A stretch of 64,000 nt of DNA from positions 124,001 to 188,000 of the forward strand of contig MU385860.1 in the NCBI GenBank assembly GCA_022497145.1. Direction: 5' to 3'. Source of the DNA: Rostrohypoxylon terebratum. Its lineage: Eukaryota > Ascomycota > Sordariomycetes > Xylariales > Hypoxylaceae. The notes under the pieces were generated by a model. That model was not told the origin of the DNA. It searched no databases and saw only the letters and a list, made by a program, of their open reading frames with translations. Both the position numbers and the translations under genes were made by a program. Shown here piece by piece: positions 11,698-22,612 of this stretch (within the stretch, counting starts at the first letter, position 1; every line of letters starts with the position of its first letter).

Positions 11698-14600
11698 CGT
11701 AGCTAGCTATGCGAGTGGTTCGTTTGGGATGGTGACACTATCATTCGAATTCGATGCGCAACTTTCTAACCCGCGCCGGAGTTGCGAAGATAAGGTAATA
11801 AAACTTTGACAGCTTAAGCAATGCGATGCAGAGCTGTCTAGCTGTCAGCAGCTCATGGGAGGAAAAGAGACGATTAGCTTCAAGATATGGTTTGTTGGTT
11901 GCTCAAAGTATGAGTAGTAGCTGATATCTAATATGCAGAGAGCAAATCAGGTAGGGGGAGCTACTAATACGAAGGTTCAACCAGTTTAAACAAGGCACCG
12001 TTAGTCGGTAACATGGCGTGGGCGGACAATAGAGGACGGGCGAGGCGTCTAGATAAGGCAAAGTTGGCAATAAAAAAGCTGCTAGGTACTAGGTAGGACA
12101 ACGACCATGGCGTGCATGGCGTGTTCACGAATCAAGATGGTGTGTGGATCGACTGGATCGACCAGGGAAGTTGAAGTACTATGTAAAGGTTGTAAAGGTA
12201 CTTTGACACCTGCACTTTGGGAAAGGGCAGAAGGGTGGAAAGGTAGAAAGGGCTAGGCTAGGAGACACTTTAGAGAAGCAAGGATGTGTGGATCGCGATG
12301 CGACGACGCGGCCCCAAGTTCGGCGGGTTGCGTTATCTGGGACGGGAAGCAGAAACAAGATTTCCCTTAGCCCACGCAGGTCATGTCGCCGCATGCAATC
12401 CCACCTGTTAACTGGAGGTATCGCAGGTAAGTAGTATTATCGGTCATCACTTACCCTACCTACCACCTGGCAGTTTATCTACATAATGTCATTCATACAA
12501 CCATAATGCAAGCAGGATCATTGATGGGACGCCATGACGAAAGAGGTTGGTAATCGAATTTTTTGCGACACAGCCAGGGAATCTTCTGAAACGAGACAGT
12601 GCCCTCATGCTCAATTCAAACAAACACCGCTCCAGCACTGCAGAACGGAATCTTCCGTTTTCAGAAACATTAGAAACACCGGACTTGGGTAACGAGATTA
12701 ATTACTCTAGGTCCTAGCTACCTCTAGGTCCTAGCTAATAGCTATAAAACTTCTCATTACTACTAGATTACTACCTAGTCTGCACACGTGTGTACCGTGC
12801 ATACTGCGATACCTACGAAGCACTTGGCAATCTATTGAAACACCGTCGAAATCTAGAAAAGTTCGAAATTCTGAGGAAAGGGAAGAAAAAAACCATGTGT
12901 TGCGACGGATCAGCTCTCCCAAGTTAGTCCCAAGTGTCCAGGTGGCAATCCCGTCTCGGCCAAATCTCACCTAGCCTTGCATAGAAGGCCTGAACGGACA
13001 ACTCTTAGTCGGGAGTTAGCTCACGTCTACGAAGAGACTTATCAATTCTAGTGCTGAAGAAATCCCAATTCAGCCCAGAATTCAGTCTCGATTTAGAAGT
13101 CCGGCCGAGTGTTAGTGAAGAAAGTCAGAACAGACACGCTGAACACAGAGATCACAAAGAAAACGTGGGTGACTTTAGCACTGAACAGTTTGAACTAGAA
13201 GACGGGTTGGCGCGGTAGCTTTTCCTTGTTTGTGTTCCGATGAAAGAAAGCATACGTCATGTTATAGCTGGGCTGCACTGTATTGCAGCACATATTGCAG
13301 GTATTGCAGGTTATTGCAGATTGTTGCAACAGGGGGAGGGGGGTTGGGGGGTTACCGTTGGTTGCATCAAGCACAACCGACGCTTTCGACTTGCAGGAAT
13401 GCAAAAATAGAATAAATATCCCTATCCCGGCAAGGAAGAAGAAAGCTATCGAACACCAAATCAGTGATTGGTGCACCATACGTTGACTTCACCATTGGCT
13501 TAACACACCATTACGAAGCTCAACACCTTTCTTACTTTCTATTGCATATTCTTGCATACGCCATGTAACATGTCCCGAAAACACGAATAGAGATACATGG
13601 ATATTCTTAAAAGATTTCCCTTTAAAAGTATGCGACATCGAGTGAAACAGCGAAGAAACCACATGCGCAAAATGGAGAGAATAAGTCAGCCAATGCCAAG
13701 AAACATTACGAAGTCCTTTGTTACGAGAAGAGTACGCCACTTCCACATGTAAATACTAATTATTACGTATTACTCCAATAACTGAGACCTCTTATGTGAC
13801 AATTCACAAAGAAAACCCATTCCGATATACCATCGAGCGCACACCCAGCAAGCATAAGCAATCTCACCAATCAGAATGGACATATCCGGTCGAATTCGAT
13901 CCCTGATTGGCGATTGGCGCGACTTATGTGATACTTGTACGGCAATTGAGATGATTATTCTTACTATTATTTTCAATTTATCCTGCACCTGTGAGGCGTG
14001 TTATCTCAACTACAACGTAGTAAGACAAGGCTCTGCTCTCTGCAAAGCTATTAGTAACTGTAAGACAAAAGTATAGGATTATGTAACCTCCCGAACCCTG
14101 TGATCAAAGGCGGCTGACCAATATTGGATCGGAGTAATAGCGTCAATAAAACATGAGATACATGCTTCAAGAGGCATTCGAGCACAGCTTCTGATCTTTC
14201 GTGTCTTTTACCTATTACCAAGTTTATCTAGGGTTTTTATTCCCTGGTCGTCCACCGGCATCGTCTATATCGAACGACCACGAGGTCTTCTGGATAAATA
14301 GCACGGCCAGTTGGCAAGTTTCTCGAGCATATGACGTTTATAGGCCCCCAGTTTTCGAGATCGATTGAGCGATGCCGGTACCTCAAAATGCGACTTCGTA
14401 TAATTATTCCCGGGAATTCTTGATGTTACCTAATGAACTATCTAGGTACATTTTCTTCCGGGAGATGGATGGATGAGTCGGATCATTCAAACAGAAACCA
14501 ACATTGAACTACATTCGTGGTATAATCTAAGTAGCCGAAGATACCCAGATCCCTGGTCTTCTAGACATTAGAAGTCTGCCTCATGACAATGTTGTTGCTG

Positions 14601-15111
14601 AAAGGTCCCCAATCCAGGCTACCTGCTTCTGGCTCAAAGATGTGGACTATCGAGGCCATCAACCGAATAAATTGCCACTAGGCATTTTTTCACAAAAACT
14701 TTTCGAACTCGAGGTTTCTAGGTGCCTATTCTAGCAACAGAATCTCGCATTATATGGATGGCTTCCTTTGAGGCCGTGTGGCTGAATCTACCTCAATCTG
14801 GGTTCTAGAAAGAGTCAACACCAGGGTGACCCAAGTGAACCGACTAGCTTCTCAACAGCCATAGATTGTATTTTATCTGATAGTAAATTCTAAGATCGAT
14901 CATATTGCAGCTGTACATAGTATGTAGGCATGTACATTGGTAGAGCGTACCTAATGGGATAAAAGGGGAATGAACGTGGCTGGTAAACTCTATGGGGCTG
15001 TGCAACTCAGTCAAGCCACAATCCCCTAGAAAATGCGTCCCACTTGGTGATGGAATTTCGTTGCGATGCGAATCAGCTCAGTCGACCGGAAAACCAGGAT
15101 AATAGCCCATC
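11698..15111. other. 3.4-kb intergenic region, no supported gene
   Basis: Only short open frames occur. The least bad, 94 codons on the minus strand at 13195-13479, has one hydrophobic segment but a low-complexity Cys/Gln/Pro end produced by a TTGCAG-type repeat at about 13283-13320 and a G-rich run. Two tandem copies of a TAGGTCCTAGCT motif sit at about 12709-12736. Promoter of the gene at 15112 is expected at the right end. Confidence 0.45.
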
Positions 15112-15660
15112 ATGTTTGCGACACTGGTGCGCAGGACGGCCGAAAGGACCACGTCTTCCTTGCTTAGGAATACGACTTCGACAGCGTCGATAGCAGCGAA
15201 CACTGGCCCTTATAAGCTCAAGAAGGTCTGGCCTCCAGACTTCTCCAAGCTTTCTCCCAAAGACCAGTTCCGATTCGAGCGACGGTATAAGCGGCGATTG
15301 AGGCTGGCGGCTGTAAGACCGCGATGGGACAAATTTATCAAGCTAGCACAGCTGTTTAGTATGGTTTGTAAGTTGAAAGACGATCAATTCGCGACGTTGC
15401 ATAGAGCGGGGGTTAACATGGTATCCGTCACAGCCGTCCTGACCTATGCCATCCTATTCATGGACTGGGGTGCAGAGAATAATCCATTCCAAAGTGTATG
15501 TCAAGACTTCAGACCTTAGAAAAATATTATCCAACTACCATGCGATCTAACATGCATATAGGCCAGGGACAAGTTCTGGGAAGTGTTCGACGCATTCACG
15601 GCCGAACAGAGATACGAGAGGCGCAACCCCAACATAGAAGCTACCACGAACCCCAAATAG
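15112..15660 (+). CDS. Small putative mitochondrial membrane protein
   Basis: Exons 15112-15495 and 15562-15660 (66-bp phase-0 intron, donor GTATGT, branch CTAAC, acceptor ATAG) encode 160 residues. The first 30 residues are rich in Arg, Ser and Thr with a single acidic residue, like a mitochondrial targeting sequence. A strongly basic segment follows (FERRYKRRLRLAAVRPRW, about 54-72), then one predicted membrane helix (about 103-118) and a short charged tail (EQRYERRNPN). No enzyme motif is visible. It looks like a single-pass inner-membrane protein, perhaps tied to respiratory-chain or mitoribosome function, but that is inference. The protein seems conserved-type rather than random, given the clean splice and composition. 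Its 3' end faces that of the AP-3 sigma gene. Confidence 0.8.
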
Positions 15661-15907
15661 TTATGATATCATGTATACTACGAACCTCACGTCGCATGGA
15701 TGGAGTTATAAGGATAGGAAAATCCCCAATTGATGTTTGACTCGCACCCGTATGAAGACGGGCCCTTCTGTAAAAAGACGATGCTATCCCCACAATGCTT
15801 AGCCCATGCCCGTAACCATAAGAACTCCAGACACCTTTCCTGTCGATTTCCCTTATACAGGTATCAATCAGGTAATATGCCACTCACGAAACCGTGTTCG
15901 CAAAGTA

Positions 15908-16608
15908 TCACCGGCCGGGCCAGACGAAGTTACCGCCCATGCCCAAGCCGCCGGCCAACCCCGAACCCCTAGTCTCGTTGACAGGTCGTTTCACGACGGT
16001 GCCCTGGGCGCGCACGCCGGAGACGATGCGGCCGAGGTTGGTCTCGATGACGACGCCGCCGACGATCATCTCGCTGAGGGCGGCGTGCAGCGTCTCGAAG
16101 TTGAAGATCAGGTCGAGCTCGCACACGTTCTCGAACAGCTTGTCTAGCGACTCGACGTACACCTGGATCAGATCGAGCAGCGCGAGCGGCGATTCCGTGG
16201 ACGTGGATATCACGATGAAGTACAGCGTCGCGTAGTGTCGGTATGTCACCAGCGAGGGCACGTCGTTGTGCGGCTCGGACGCGGATTGCGAGGTCCCGGA
16301 GGCGGCGAGGAGGGGCGGCAGGGGCAGGAAATTGCATGCGCCGTCTGGCCGGTTCGAGACGAGTGTGAATATCTCCGAGATCAGACGCTGCTGGATGCTA
16401 GTTTCCTGCGGTGCGTGTACAGTCAATACAGGTTTATGTTTAGACAGGCTGAAACCTTGAAGTGACCAAGGCTGAATTCAGGATGCAGGTGTTCCGGTGT
16501 GAGATGAGATGTAAGTGGAAGTGGAAGTAGAAGTCATACAAGCTGAGTATAGAATTTGGTCAGCCTAGGCTGTCCCTGGCCGTTGAAGACCAGAACCGCG
16601 TTTATCAT
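15908..16608 (-). CDS. APS3: AP-3 adaptor complex, sigma subunit
   Basis: The small sigma chain of the AP-3 clathrin-adaptor-like complex, which sorts cargo from Golgi/endosomes to the vacuole. Exons 16608-16540 and 16405-15908, separated by a 134-bp phase-0 intron, encode 188 residues. The N-terminus MINAVLVFNGQGQPRLTKFY is the family signature. The longin-fold core continues through LVTYRHYATLYFIV, LLDLIQVYVESLDKLFENVCE and LDLIFNFE. A Ser/Pro/Ala insertion of roughly 20 residues at about 60-80 is typical of filamentous fungi. The C-terminal Gly-rich tail (GLAGGLGMGGNFVWPGR) is also usual. Exon 2 has much higher third-position GC than neighbouring genes, which creates spurious long frames on the opposite strand. 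It is divergent from the bZIP gene. Confidence 0.95.
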
Positions 16609-17130
16609 CGTGGACGGGTGTGTGAAGTCATTGGTTATGCTGGTGGATGCATGTGTGAATTGGCGATAGTGGGGCTGGGCTGAGCAGAGATCCCCAAATG
16701 TTCGATGCCGCAGAAGTCGACTCTTTTGACCGCCTCGATATTGGCATAGATGCGGGTACTGCCACCACAATAATTCAGTAGATGGGGCATATGGGGCTGT
16801 GTGGCTGTGGTGTAACGTGCATCTGGGGTAAGATACGGTGTACCTATCTTCTAGGGGATAACCTTGTGAATTGGAAAGACGGGAAGGAAAAAGGAAAGAG
16901 AAATGAGGGCGCACGGACCACTTTTCTTTTACCGCACTGTCAGATTAGATCTGTCCATCCGGCACGACATAAAGCAGCTGAGCGCAACGCCAGAAACCAG
17001 CGGAAACCTTCCCCTCTTCAACTTCATATTCATCCCAGCCTTGTTTTGGGACGCAGCGCCGCCGTTCAAAGAGGGACGGCGTATAAACAATAAACTTAGA
17101 ATATTTTGAAGACGACCTAAACATATCATC
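16609..17130. other. Divergent promoter region, AP-3 sigma / bZIP gene
   Basis: Both flanking genes start from this stretch. A frame at 16782-17093 and another at 16903-17109 are open but have no partner exons or recognisable content. The upstream part of the bZIP transcript may begin here. Confidence 0.4.
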
Positions 17131-17226
17131 ATGGCCGTTATCGCCCAACAACACAGATTCTGCCCTTGTCTCTACGTCGAGCACTACCCGGCAAGCCAGG
17201 GAGCTCGACGATACAACCCAACATAA
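17131..17226 (+). promoter_or_regulatory. Upstream ORF in the bZIP leader
   Basis: ATG at 17131 follows CATCATC and precedes GCC, a good context, and opens a 31-codon frame ending at TAA 17224-17226. It is in a different frame from the bZIP coding region and closes 64 bases before the main ATG. Such upstream frames commonly control fungal bZIP translation. Whether it lies in the mature leader depends on the transcription start, which is not visible. Confidence 0.5.
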
Positions 17227-17237
17227 CTACAATGATT

Positions 17238-17273
17238 GGGGGAGTTCCGCCTTAGGGCCGGCGGAACTCTTCC
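17238..17273 (+). promoter_or_regulatory. Stem-loop in the bZIP leader
   Basis: A perfect 10-bp inverted repeat, GAGTTCCGCC (17242-17251) and GGCGGAACTC (17260-17269), encloses an 8-base loop. Two G-U and two G-C pairs extend the stem to 14 bp. It lies between the upstream ORF stop and the main ATG at 17291, close enough to slow scanning ribosomes. Confidence 0.5.
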
Positions 17274-17290
17274 CGTCATTCGGGGGTTCA

Positions 17291-17905
17291 ATGATACCTC
17301 CGATTCAAGACTGGTCCTTGGGTTTGGATACTGGCAGCAATATTAATGAAGTATACTGGTCCCTCTCCGGCTTGGACGGAGCAGGCGATCCACTTGTATT
17401 CGAGAATAACGTGCAAAACGGACATTTAGATGGTATGTTTCCATCCCCCATACCATATCAAGCAGTCTTACTAACGGCCTCGGCAGCTTCGGGGATGCTA
17501 TCTGATTACAATCCTAATCTGGATGTTCAATTCAACCAACCCCTTAACTCTCATCACTCTCAAGGGTCAAGGTCAGACACAGTGCCTTCTGATCCGTCTT
17601 ATTCACCACCAGCAATTCCCAAGTCTCCTGAGGCTGCGTCTTCTTCCAGCCAAGGCCAGACTCCCAGGAGTCGTCGCTCGCCTCCGGTGGATTCAACCAC
17701 TGCTCTCAAGCGGCAGCGCAACAACGTGGCTGCTCGCAAGTATCGGCAGAAGCGAATTGATCGGATCAATGAGCTGGAAATGGAGCTTCGGGGCGTCAAG
17801 CAAGAACGGGATGATCTACGACTTCGCCTCGCTCGTCAGGAGGCGGAGGCGGCGGCCTTGCGGAGTATGCTGCAGTTGAACACCGGGAAGAGTGTGAAAG
17901 GTTAG
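17291..17905 (+). CDS. bZIP transcription factor
   Basis: A DNA-binding dimeric regulator. Exons 17291-17432 and 17487-17905 flank a 54-bp intron (donor GTATGT, branch ACTAAC, acceptor GCAG) and encode 186 residues. The basic region is KRQRNNVAARKYRQKRIDRI (about 122-141) and matches the N-x2-AA-x2-(C/S)-R pattern, with Tyr in the Cys/Ser place as in several fungal bZIPs. The zipper follows with Leu144, Val151, Leu158, Ala165 and Leu172 in register. Residues 50-118 are rich in Ser, Pro and Gln, as in activation regions, with several SP/TP sites. The reading frame stays open upstream to 17087 without an ATG, so an extra 5' exon or a non-AUG start cannot be excluded. The intron is a multiple of three with no stop. 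The basic region is not HAC1-like; target genes are unknown. Confidence 0.88.
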   Translation: MIPPIQDWSLGLDTGSNINEVYWSLSGLDGAGDPLVFENNVQNGHLDGMFPSPIPYQAVLLTASAASGMLSDYNPNLDVQFNQPLNSHHSQGSRSDTVPSDPSYSPPAIPKSPEAASSSSQGQTPRSRRSPPVDSTTALKRQRNNVAARKYRQKRIDRINELEMELRGVKQERDDLRLRLARQEAEAAALRSMLQLNTGKSVKG

Positions 17906-18502
17906 CAAAGGCAGGAAATGTATTTCGAGGTTTCTGATAGTCCAACAAAAAAATGAAATTGCTCTTTATCTATATCTCAGACGATGTCGGCTCGTTCTTT
18001 CCTCAAGCTGGATTTGTCCTCGATGGACTGCAGAATGTAATTTGGTCGGAAGAGGGAACGTAGATGTCATCTTGGAATGGCATGTGGGAAATGGTTCAAC
18101 TTCTGACATACATACCACCACGATCCTTATATCAGGATACGTTATCTCGAGTCAATTCGAATTCAATTGATATTATAGCTACATTCATCTCTATTTACAA
18201 TATGCATTGCTGTTTCCCTCTATATATCCTAGTTTCGAATTGATGCTTTCCTTACTGCTGAGTGCCATATTCCAGTTATATCACGATGAATAGCAAGTGA
18301 GTGAAAATGATTCATCTAACAGACAAGAGAAGCATACCTACGTTGGAAGAAATCTGGGGGTGGGCGACTTCTGGGAAATCCGGTCTACGTGTGTGTTACG
18401 GGCTTTGTGCGCTCGAGGCTTTGAATCAGACATGATGGTTCATGATCCATTATGATTCATACTTGGCGACAGGGGTCACATTGTCGCATTGCATACTATG
18501 TA

Positions 18503-18534
18503 GAGTCCCATCGAGTCCCATCGAGTCCCATCGA
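18503..18534. repeat. Tandem repeat, 10-bp unit
   Basis: Just over three exact copies of GAGTCCCATC. It lies in the intergenic region and may vary in copy number. Confidence 0.85.
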
Positions 18535-19306
18535 ATGATCACCCAGATAATGAATGCATACTGCTAGAAAGTACCAAGCCACTTTCCAAATGCTCATGTT
18601 GGGATATATATATATATATGAAATGTCTTTGATACTCAATTCAATCTGCATGCTAAACTCTTACTGACCAACGCTGCGAAGTAAGCCCTAAGGGAATTCG
18701 CAAAATTGGAAGGATCATATGAGGACGCCTCGTCGCTTATCGGGTAAAGCACTTTATATCGAGGTCTTCACTAGAAATGGTAATCCGATAGATTTATCAT
18801 CCCTTTATCATGAACGATAGAGGATCTTCGATTAAAGTATTAAACTCAATGCAAATGGTCTTTTTTCTCTCTCCAATTAGGTAAGCATGAAAATACCCTT
18901 GATCCAAAGAGGCTGTGAATTGAATCGGAGTTCCCGCAGCTCTTTACTCCGGAGCGGATCCAGTCCCCGCTTATCAGGAGCTTATCAGGAGCTATCAGGA
19001 ACGATAAGACGTGATCGAAGGTCCCATTTCGGCCGTTTTGTCTCATGAAACCAACAGTGCACTTCCTGTACTTCCCTCAGGCCAACAGATGATTAAATGG
19101 CCCCTAGAAATGGCGTAATTGTAGCATTGTGATTAATTTTTTTTTGGCGCTTCCCTCGTTACGACTCGGTGAACCCGCCTCGCCGCTAATCCTCGCCCCC
19201 CGCCACCCCCCCTTAGCTCTCTCTGCTCCTACCTTGCGATTCCTTCATGCGTCGCTGTAATTAGCGTGGGTGCCGGCGGATCGTTGTTATTTTTTTTTAA
19301 TGCGGC

Positions 19307-19332
19307 GGAGGTGAGATTTTTTTCTCACCTCC
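19307..19332 (+). promoter_or_regulatory. Stem-loop just upstream of the permease start
   Basis: GGAGGTGAGA (19307-19316) and its exact complement TCTCACCTCC (19323-19332) flank a loop of six T. The structure ends 16 bases before the ATG at 19349 and would sit in the mRNA leader, where it could hinder translation. Confidence 0.5.
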
Positions 19333-19348
19333 TTCTTGATCTGCGGTC

Positions 19349-21226
19349 ATGAGTAGCGCAGAGTCCGAACCGCTTCTCGGTAATGTGTCGCGTGGCCGTC
19401 TGACTGTATCCGGAGCAAACATGGGCGTCGAGAACGGAGGCGTCGAGACCGACGTACGGTATTATCGGGACTATGAGGGGGCCGACGCGCAGGAGCCCGA
19501 TGAGCATGCGGGGGATCTGGTTACGAGCACGGAGGCTAGGTCGCTGTCGCGGGGCCTGGCGCAGAGACATCTTTCTATGATCGGTCTTGCGGGTGCTATT
19601 GGTACGGGTTTGTTCCTTGGTCTCGGAGGCGCCATTCAGACTGGCGGTCCGCTGGGCGCGCTGCTTGGGTACGCTGTTGTGGGATTGGTTGTGTGCGCTG
19701 TGACGTTCGCGTTGGGTGAGGTATCCGCGCTGCTCCCCGTCACCGGTTCCTTCGTCCGACACGCCGAGTTTCTCGTCGATCCCGCGCTTGGATTCGCTGT
19801 AGGGTGGAATTTGGTGTATGGAATCGCGCTATCGATACCCAGCGAAATCACGGCGATATGCGTACTGTTTACGTTCTGGACCGAGGACGTGAATCCGACG
19901 GCCTACATTATGGCGTTTATCGTGCTGACGTTTATTGTGGGAATCGCCTTCGTTCGCGTCTTTGGTGAGGTCGAGTTCGTGTTCGCTATCCTAAAGGTCC
20001 TGCTCGTCGTCTTCCTCATTATCCTCGGTATTGTGATCGCGTCTGGAGGTATACCGGATACGCCTGCTATCGGGTTTAGGTATTGGTATGAACCAGGACC
20101 ATTTGTCGAATATATTGCTACCGGGGCCTGGGGCGAATTCCTCGGCTTCTGGGGAGTGTTGACAAGCGCCGTTTTCTCATTGTGAGTTAGTCGTCTTTTT
20201 CTTTTTAAATTTATCTAATTGGATTTGCATAGCGCTGGCATCGAGTCGCTTGCCATGGCCGCGGCTGAAACTCGCAACCCGAGGCGCGCCATTCCACGGG
20301 CTTGCAAACGCATCTTCTATCGTGTTTTGCTCTTCTACTTGTTGGCCATCTTGGTGGTCGGCCTACTGGTATCCAGCGACGACAAACGTCTCGACGATTC
20401 ATCCGGCACAGCTGCCCAGAGCCCGTTTGTGATTGCTGCCTCTGCTGCAGGTATTAGCGCGATACCTAGCGTCGTCAATGCTGTCGTCATCACATCCGCA
20501 TGGTCAGCATCGAATCAGTCACTGCTCTCAGGCACGCGTGTCCTGTTCGGTCTAGCACTCAAGGGTCAAGCTCCAAAGATTTTCTTGAGAACCACGTCTT
20601 GGGGTACACCGTACGTGTGCGTATTATTCTATACCGCGTGCATGTTCCTCAGCTTTATGAGCTTGAGCAATGGGGCATTGACTGTGTTCTGGTGGCTGGT
20701 CGATTTGACGGCTGCGGGTGTACTGGTCTCGTGGTCGGTTATTCTGCTGAATCACATACGCCTGAAGTTGGCTATGAAAAAGCAGGGGATCCCAGATGAA
20801 AAGTTGCCTTGGCATAATTGGTGGACTTGTGAGTTTCGAATGTGCTATAATGCGTGTGATTGGAGACACTGACTCCGCGTAGATTACAGCTCAAGCGCCG
20901 CACTTTTTATGTGTATTTTAATCCTACTCACAGGCGGCTTCAAAGTATTTACGAAGGGAAATTGGGACCCCAGCGGCTTTGTCTCGTCATATCTGTACGT
21001 CTATTCTCCTTCTCGTGATACTTATAAACACTGCTAACCTTCAACTAGGGACATACCCCTTGTGCTTGGAGCTTACTTCATATGGAAATTCGTGAAGAAA
21101 ACTTACATCGCGCAACTCGACAGCATACCACTTGACGAGGCGTTTAAGCAAATCGATCTAATTCCCGATGAGCCAGAGGGCAAGTCGGAGGGTTGGGTGC
21201 GCTTGTTTAGTTGGTTATGGGATTAA
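19349..21226 (+). CDS. Amino-acid permease (APC superfamily, fungal YAT/AAP type)
   Basis: A plasma-membrane proton-coupled amino-acid importer. Four exons, 19349-20181, 20233-20828, 20883-20994 and 21049-21226, with introns of 51, 54 and 54 bp, give 572 residues, the usual length. A hydrophilic N-terminus of about 65 residues ends in the family motif GLAQRHLSMIGLAGAIGTGL before helix 1. The junction restoring VFSFAGIESLAMAAAETRNP matches the conserved F(x)G(x)E loop that contacts substrate. Further marks are SAWSASNQSLLSGTRVLFGLA and a long Trp-rich C-terminal end. About twelve hydrophobic helices are present. Basic-versus-neutral amino-acid specificity cannot be told. A leader hairpin precedes the start. 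Confidence 0.94.
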
Positions 21227-21680
21227 TGATATCTTCAAAATTAAAGGGAATGAAAGCAATTGTGCTGCTTAGATGGATACCACAAATTAATAGCATCTGC
21301 ATCGGCGTTAATATGGGCAGCGAATAAGATTATATGCGGAGATCTATATGCCTGTTATGGTAACGAGAATAATCCATTGTCACGACTCGAGAAGATAGAG
21401 GAAGCTATTCATGAAGTTATAGAATGAGAAGGAGAGGCGAGCTAGCTACTAGAATCATGTAGGGTTTTCAACAGTCCGAGGGCCACTCGATCACTGATTC
21501 AACACAAGGGATAGAGACATTCCTGGCCGTTAGCACCTACATATGCAATAATTATCTGATAGAGCATACGTCGCAGAAAGATACCCATAAATATTCGGAT
21601 CGATCCTTTATTTTATTTCATACACCTATTACAAGGCTCTCATGAAATACATTTTCAAGTGCCACAAGGGCGGGTACATA
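21227..21680. other. Intergenic, convergent 3' ends
   Basis: The 3' ends of the permease and of the minus-strand secreted-protein gene. No gene is seen. Confidence 0.5.
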
Positions 21681-22612
21681 TCAGGCCGCAGTGATCTTGA
21701 TATATCCAGCAAATTCTCCCGAATTCAGTTGCTTCCCCGTCGCTGGGTTATTGCTATTTGGCCCCAACAACCTTGCGAAGTAATACTCGCCCGTCTCGGT
21801 GAAGTTCTGATAGTTGAAGCCCCAGGTGGTGACGTTGACGGATCCGAGATACACGGCCGGTTGCACTTCTCCGTCTATGAGGTGCGAATCTACTGCGCGT
21901 CAGCTGTCATGCGATGAATGTTCTCCTAAGATTGGGAAAGATGGACTATGGAATTTCTAGCAACCAAGTTACTAAGAGGACGGAGGTCACGCACTAATCA
22001 AATGTTAGCAGGTATTCATTGTAATCAAAGTACTGGAAACCGAGACGCTTCTCAAGGAAAATCGAGTCTTTTCATACCATGTCTCGAGGTGATAGTTAGG
22101 GTCAGGTAAATCTGGCAAGCGAAATCCGAAGACGGACTCGGCGGGTGTGCCAGCCGCAATCAGATCCTGCCATACGCTCCCAGCGAAGCCCATATTCAAG
22201 TAGGCTTGTAGTGTATCGTTGGCGCATTGAAATGGGACGTCTTCCGCGGTCTTATTCTCGACCGTCGGTAGTACCATCTATTACAAGCTCAAATGTCAGC
22301 CTGTATGTGTATCCCTAAGCACACCTGCCTGTTTGAATAGATAGGGGCAATGGTCATCCATACGAAACCCCAACTCCCGCCGCCGACAGCAATAGCAAAT
22401 AGAGGTTTGAATCTAAAACCGTCGACATCCGTCCCGGTAGAGTCGGCAACTACGCGCAAAGGCCCGGCGATCCCCGTAGTGTTGTCATAGTTGGGGTATG
22501 AAGAACAGCCGCTGGTGAGAGGGACAACAGTCACGTTTGACACGGCCGAACTTATACTCGAGAAGCAGAGGACCGCTACAGTCTTGAAAATAAGATCTCG
22601 GATCGTATTCAT
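21681..22612 (-). pseudogene. Secreted protein gene of unknown function, probably disrupted
   Basis: Exon 1 (22612-22325) starts with a clear signal peptide (MNTIRDLIFKTVAVLCFSS) and joins in phase 0 through a 47-bp intron (branch GCTGAC) to exon 2 from 22277. A well-preserved last segment, about 21889-21681, ends NSGEFAGYIKITAA and carries several N-glycosylation sequons. The middle does not close: the exon-2 frame meets TAA at 22007-22005, and a coding-like run (RLGFQYFDYNEYLLTFD) appears there in another frame. Keeping the exon-2 frame and the donor GTGCGT with acceptor CAGTAG makes the last exon fit in phase, leaving that single TAA, which could derive from CAA. A one-base frameshift near 22050 is the rival view. 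No domain is recognised; expected length is about 240 residues. A sequencing error is possible. Confidence 0.6.

Larger units (their letters stand above)
17906..19348. other. Intergenic, no supported gene
   Basis: Holds the 3' end of the bZIP gene and the promoter of the permease. A short tandem repeat lies at 18503-18534 and a TA run near 18606-18619. From about 19135 there are T-runs and a C-rich run, then the hairpin at 19307-19332. Confidence 0.5.

Noticed and set aside
13195..13479. Minus-strand frame with one hydrophobic segment and several Cys
   Set aside because: The Cys and Pro runs come from a TGCAG-type repeat and a homopolymer-rich stretch; no supporting splice or conserved feature.
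15969..16337. Arg-rich frames overlapping AP-3 sigma exon 2
   Set aside because: Produced by high third-position GC in the AP-3 sigma gene; composition is not protein-like.
17131..17905. HAC1-type unconventional splicing in the bZIP gene
   Set aside because: The basic region is not HAC1-like, the bZIP lies at the C-terminus, and the paired CNG-loop hairpins expected for IRE1 cleavage are absent; an ordinary GT-AG intron explains the break.
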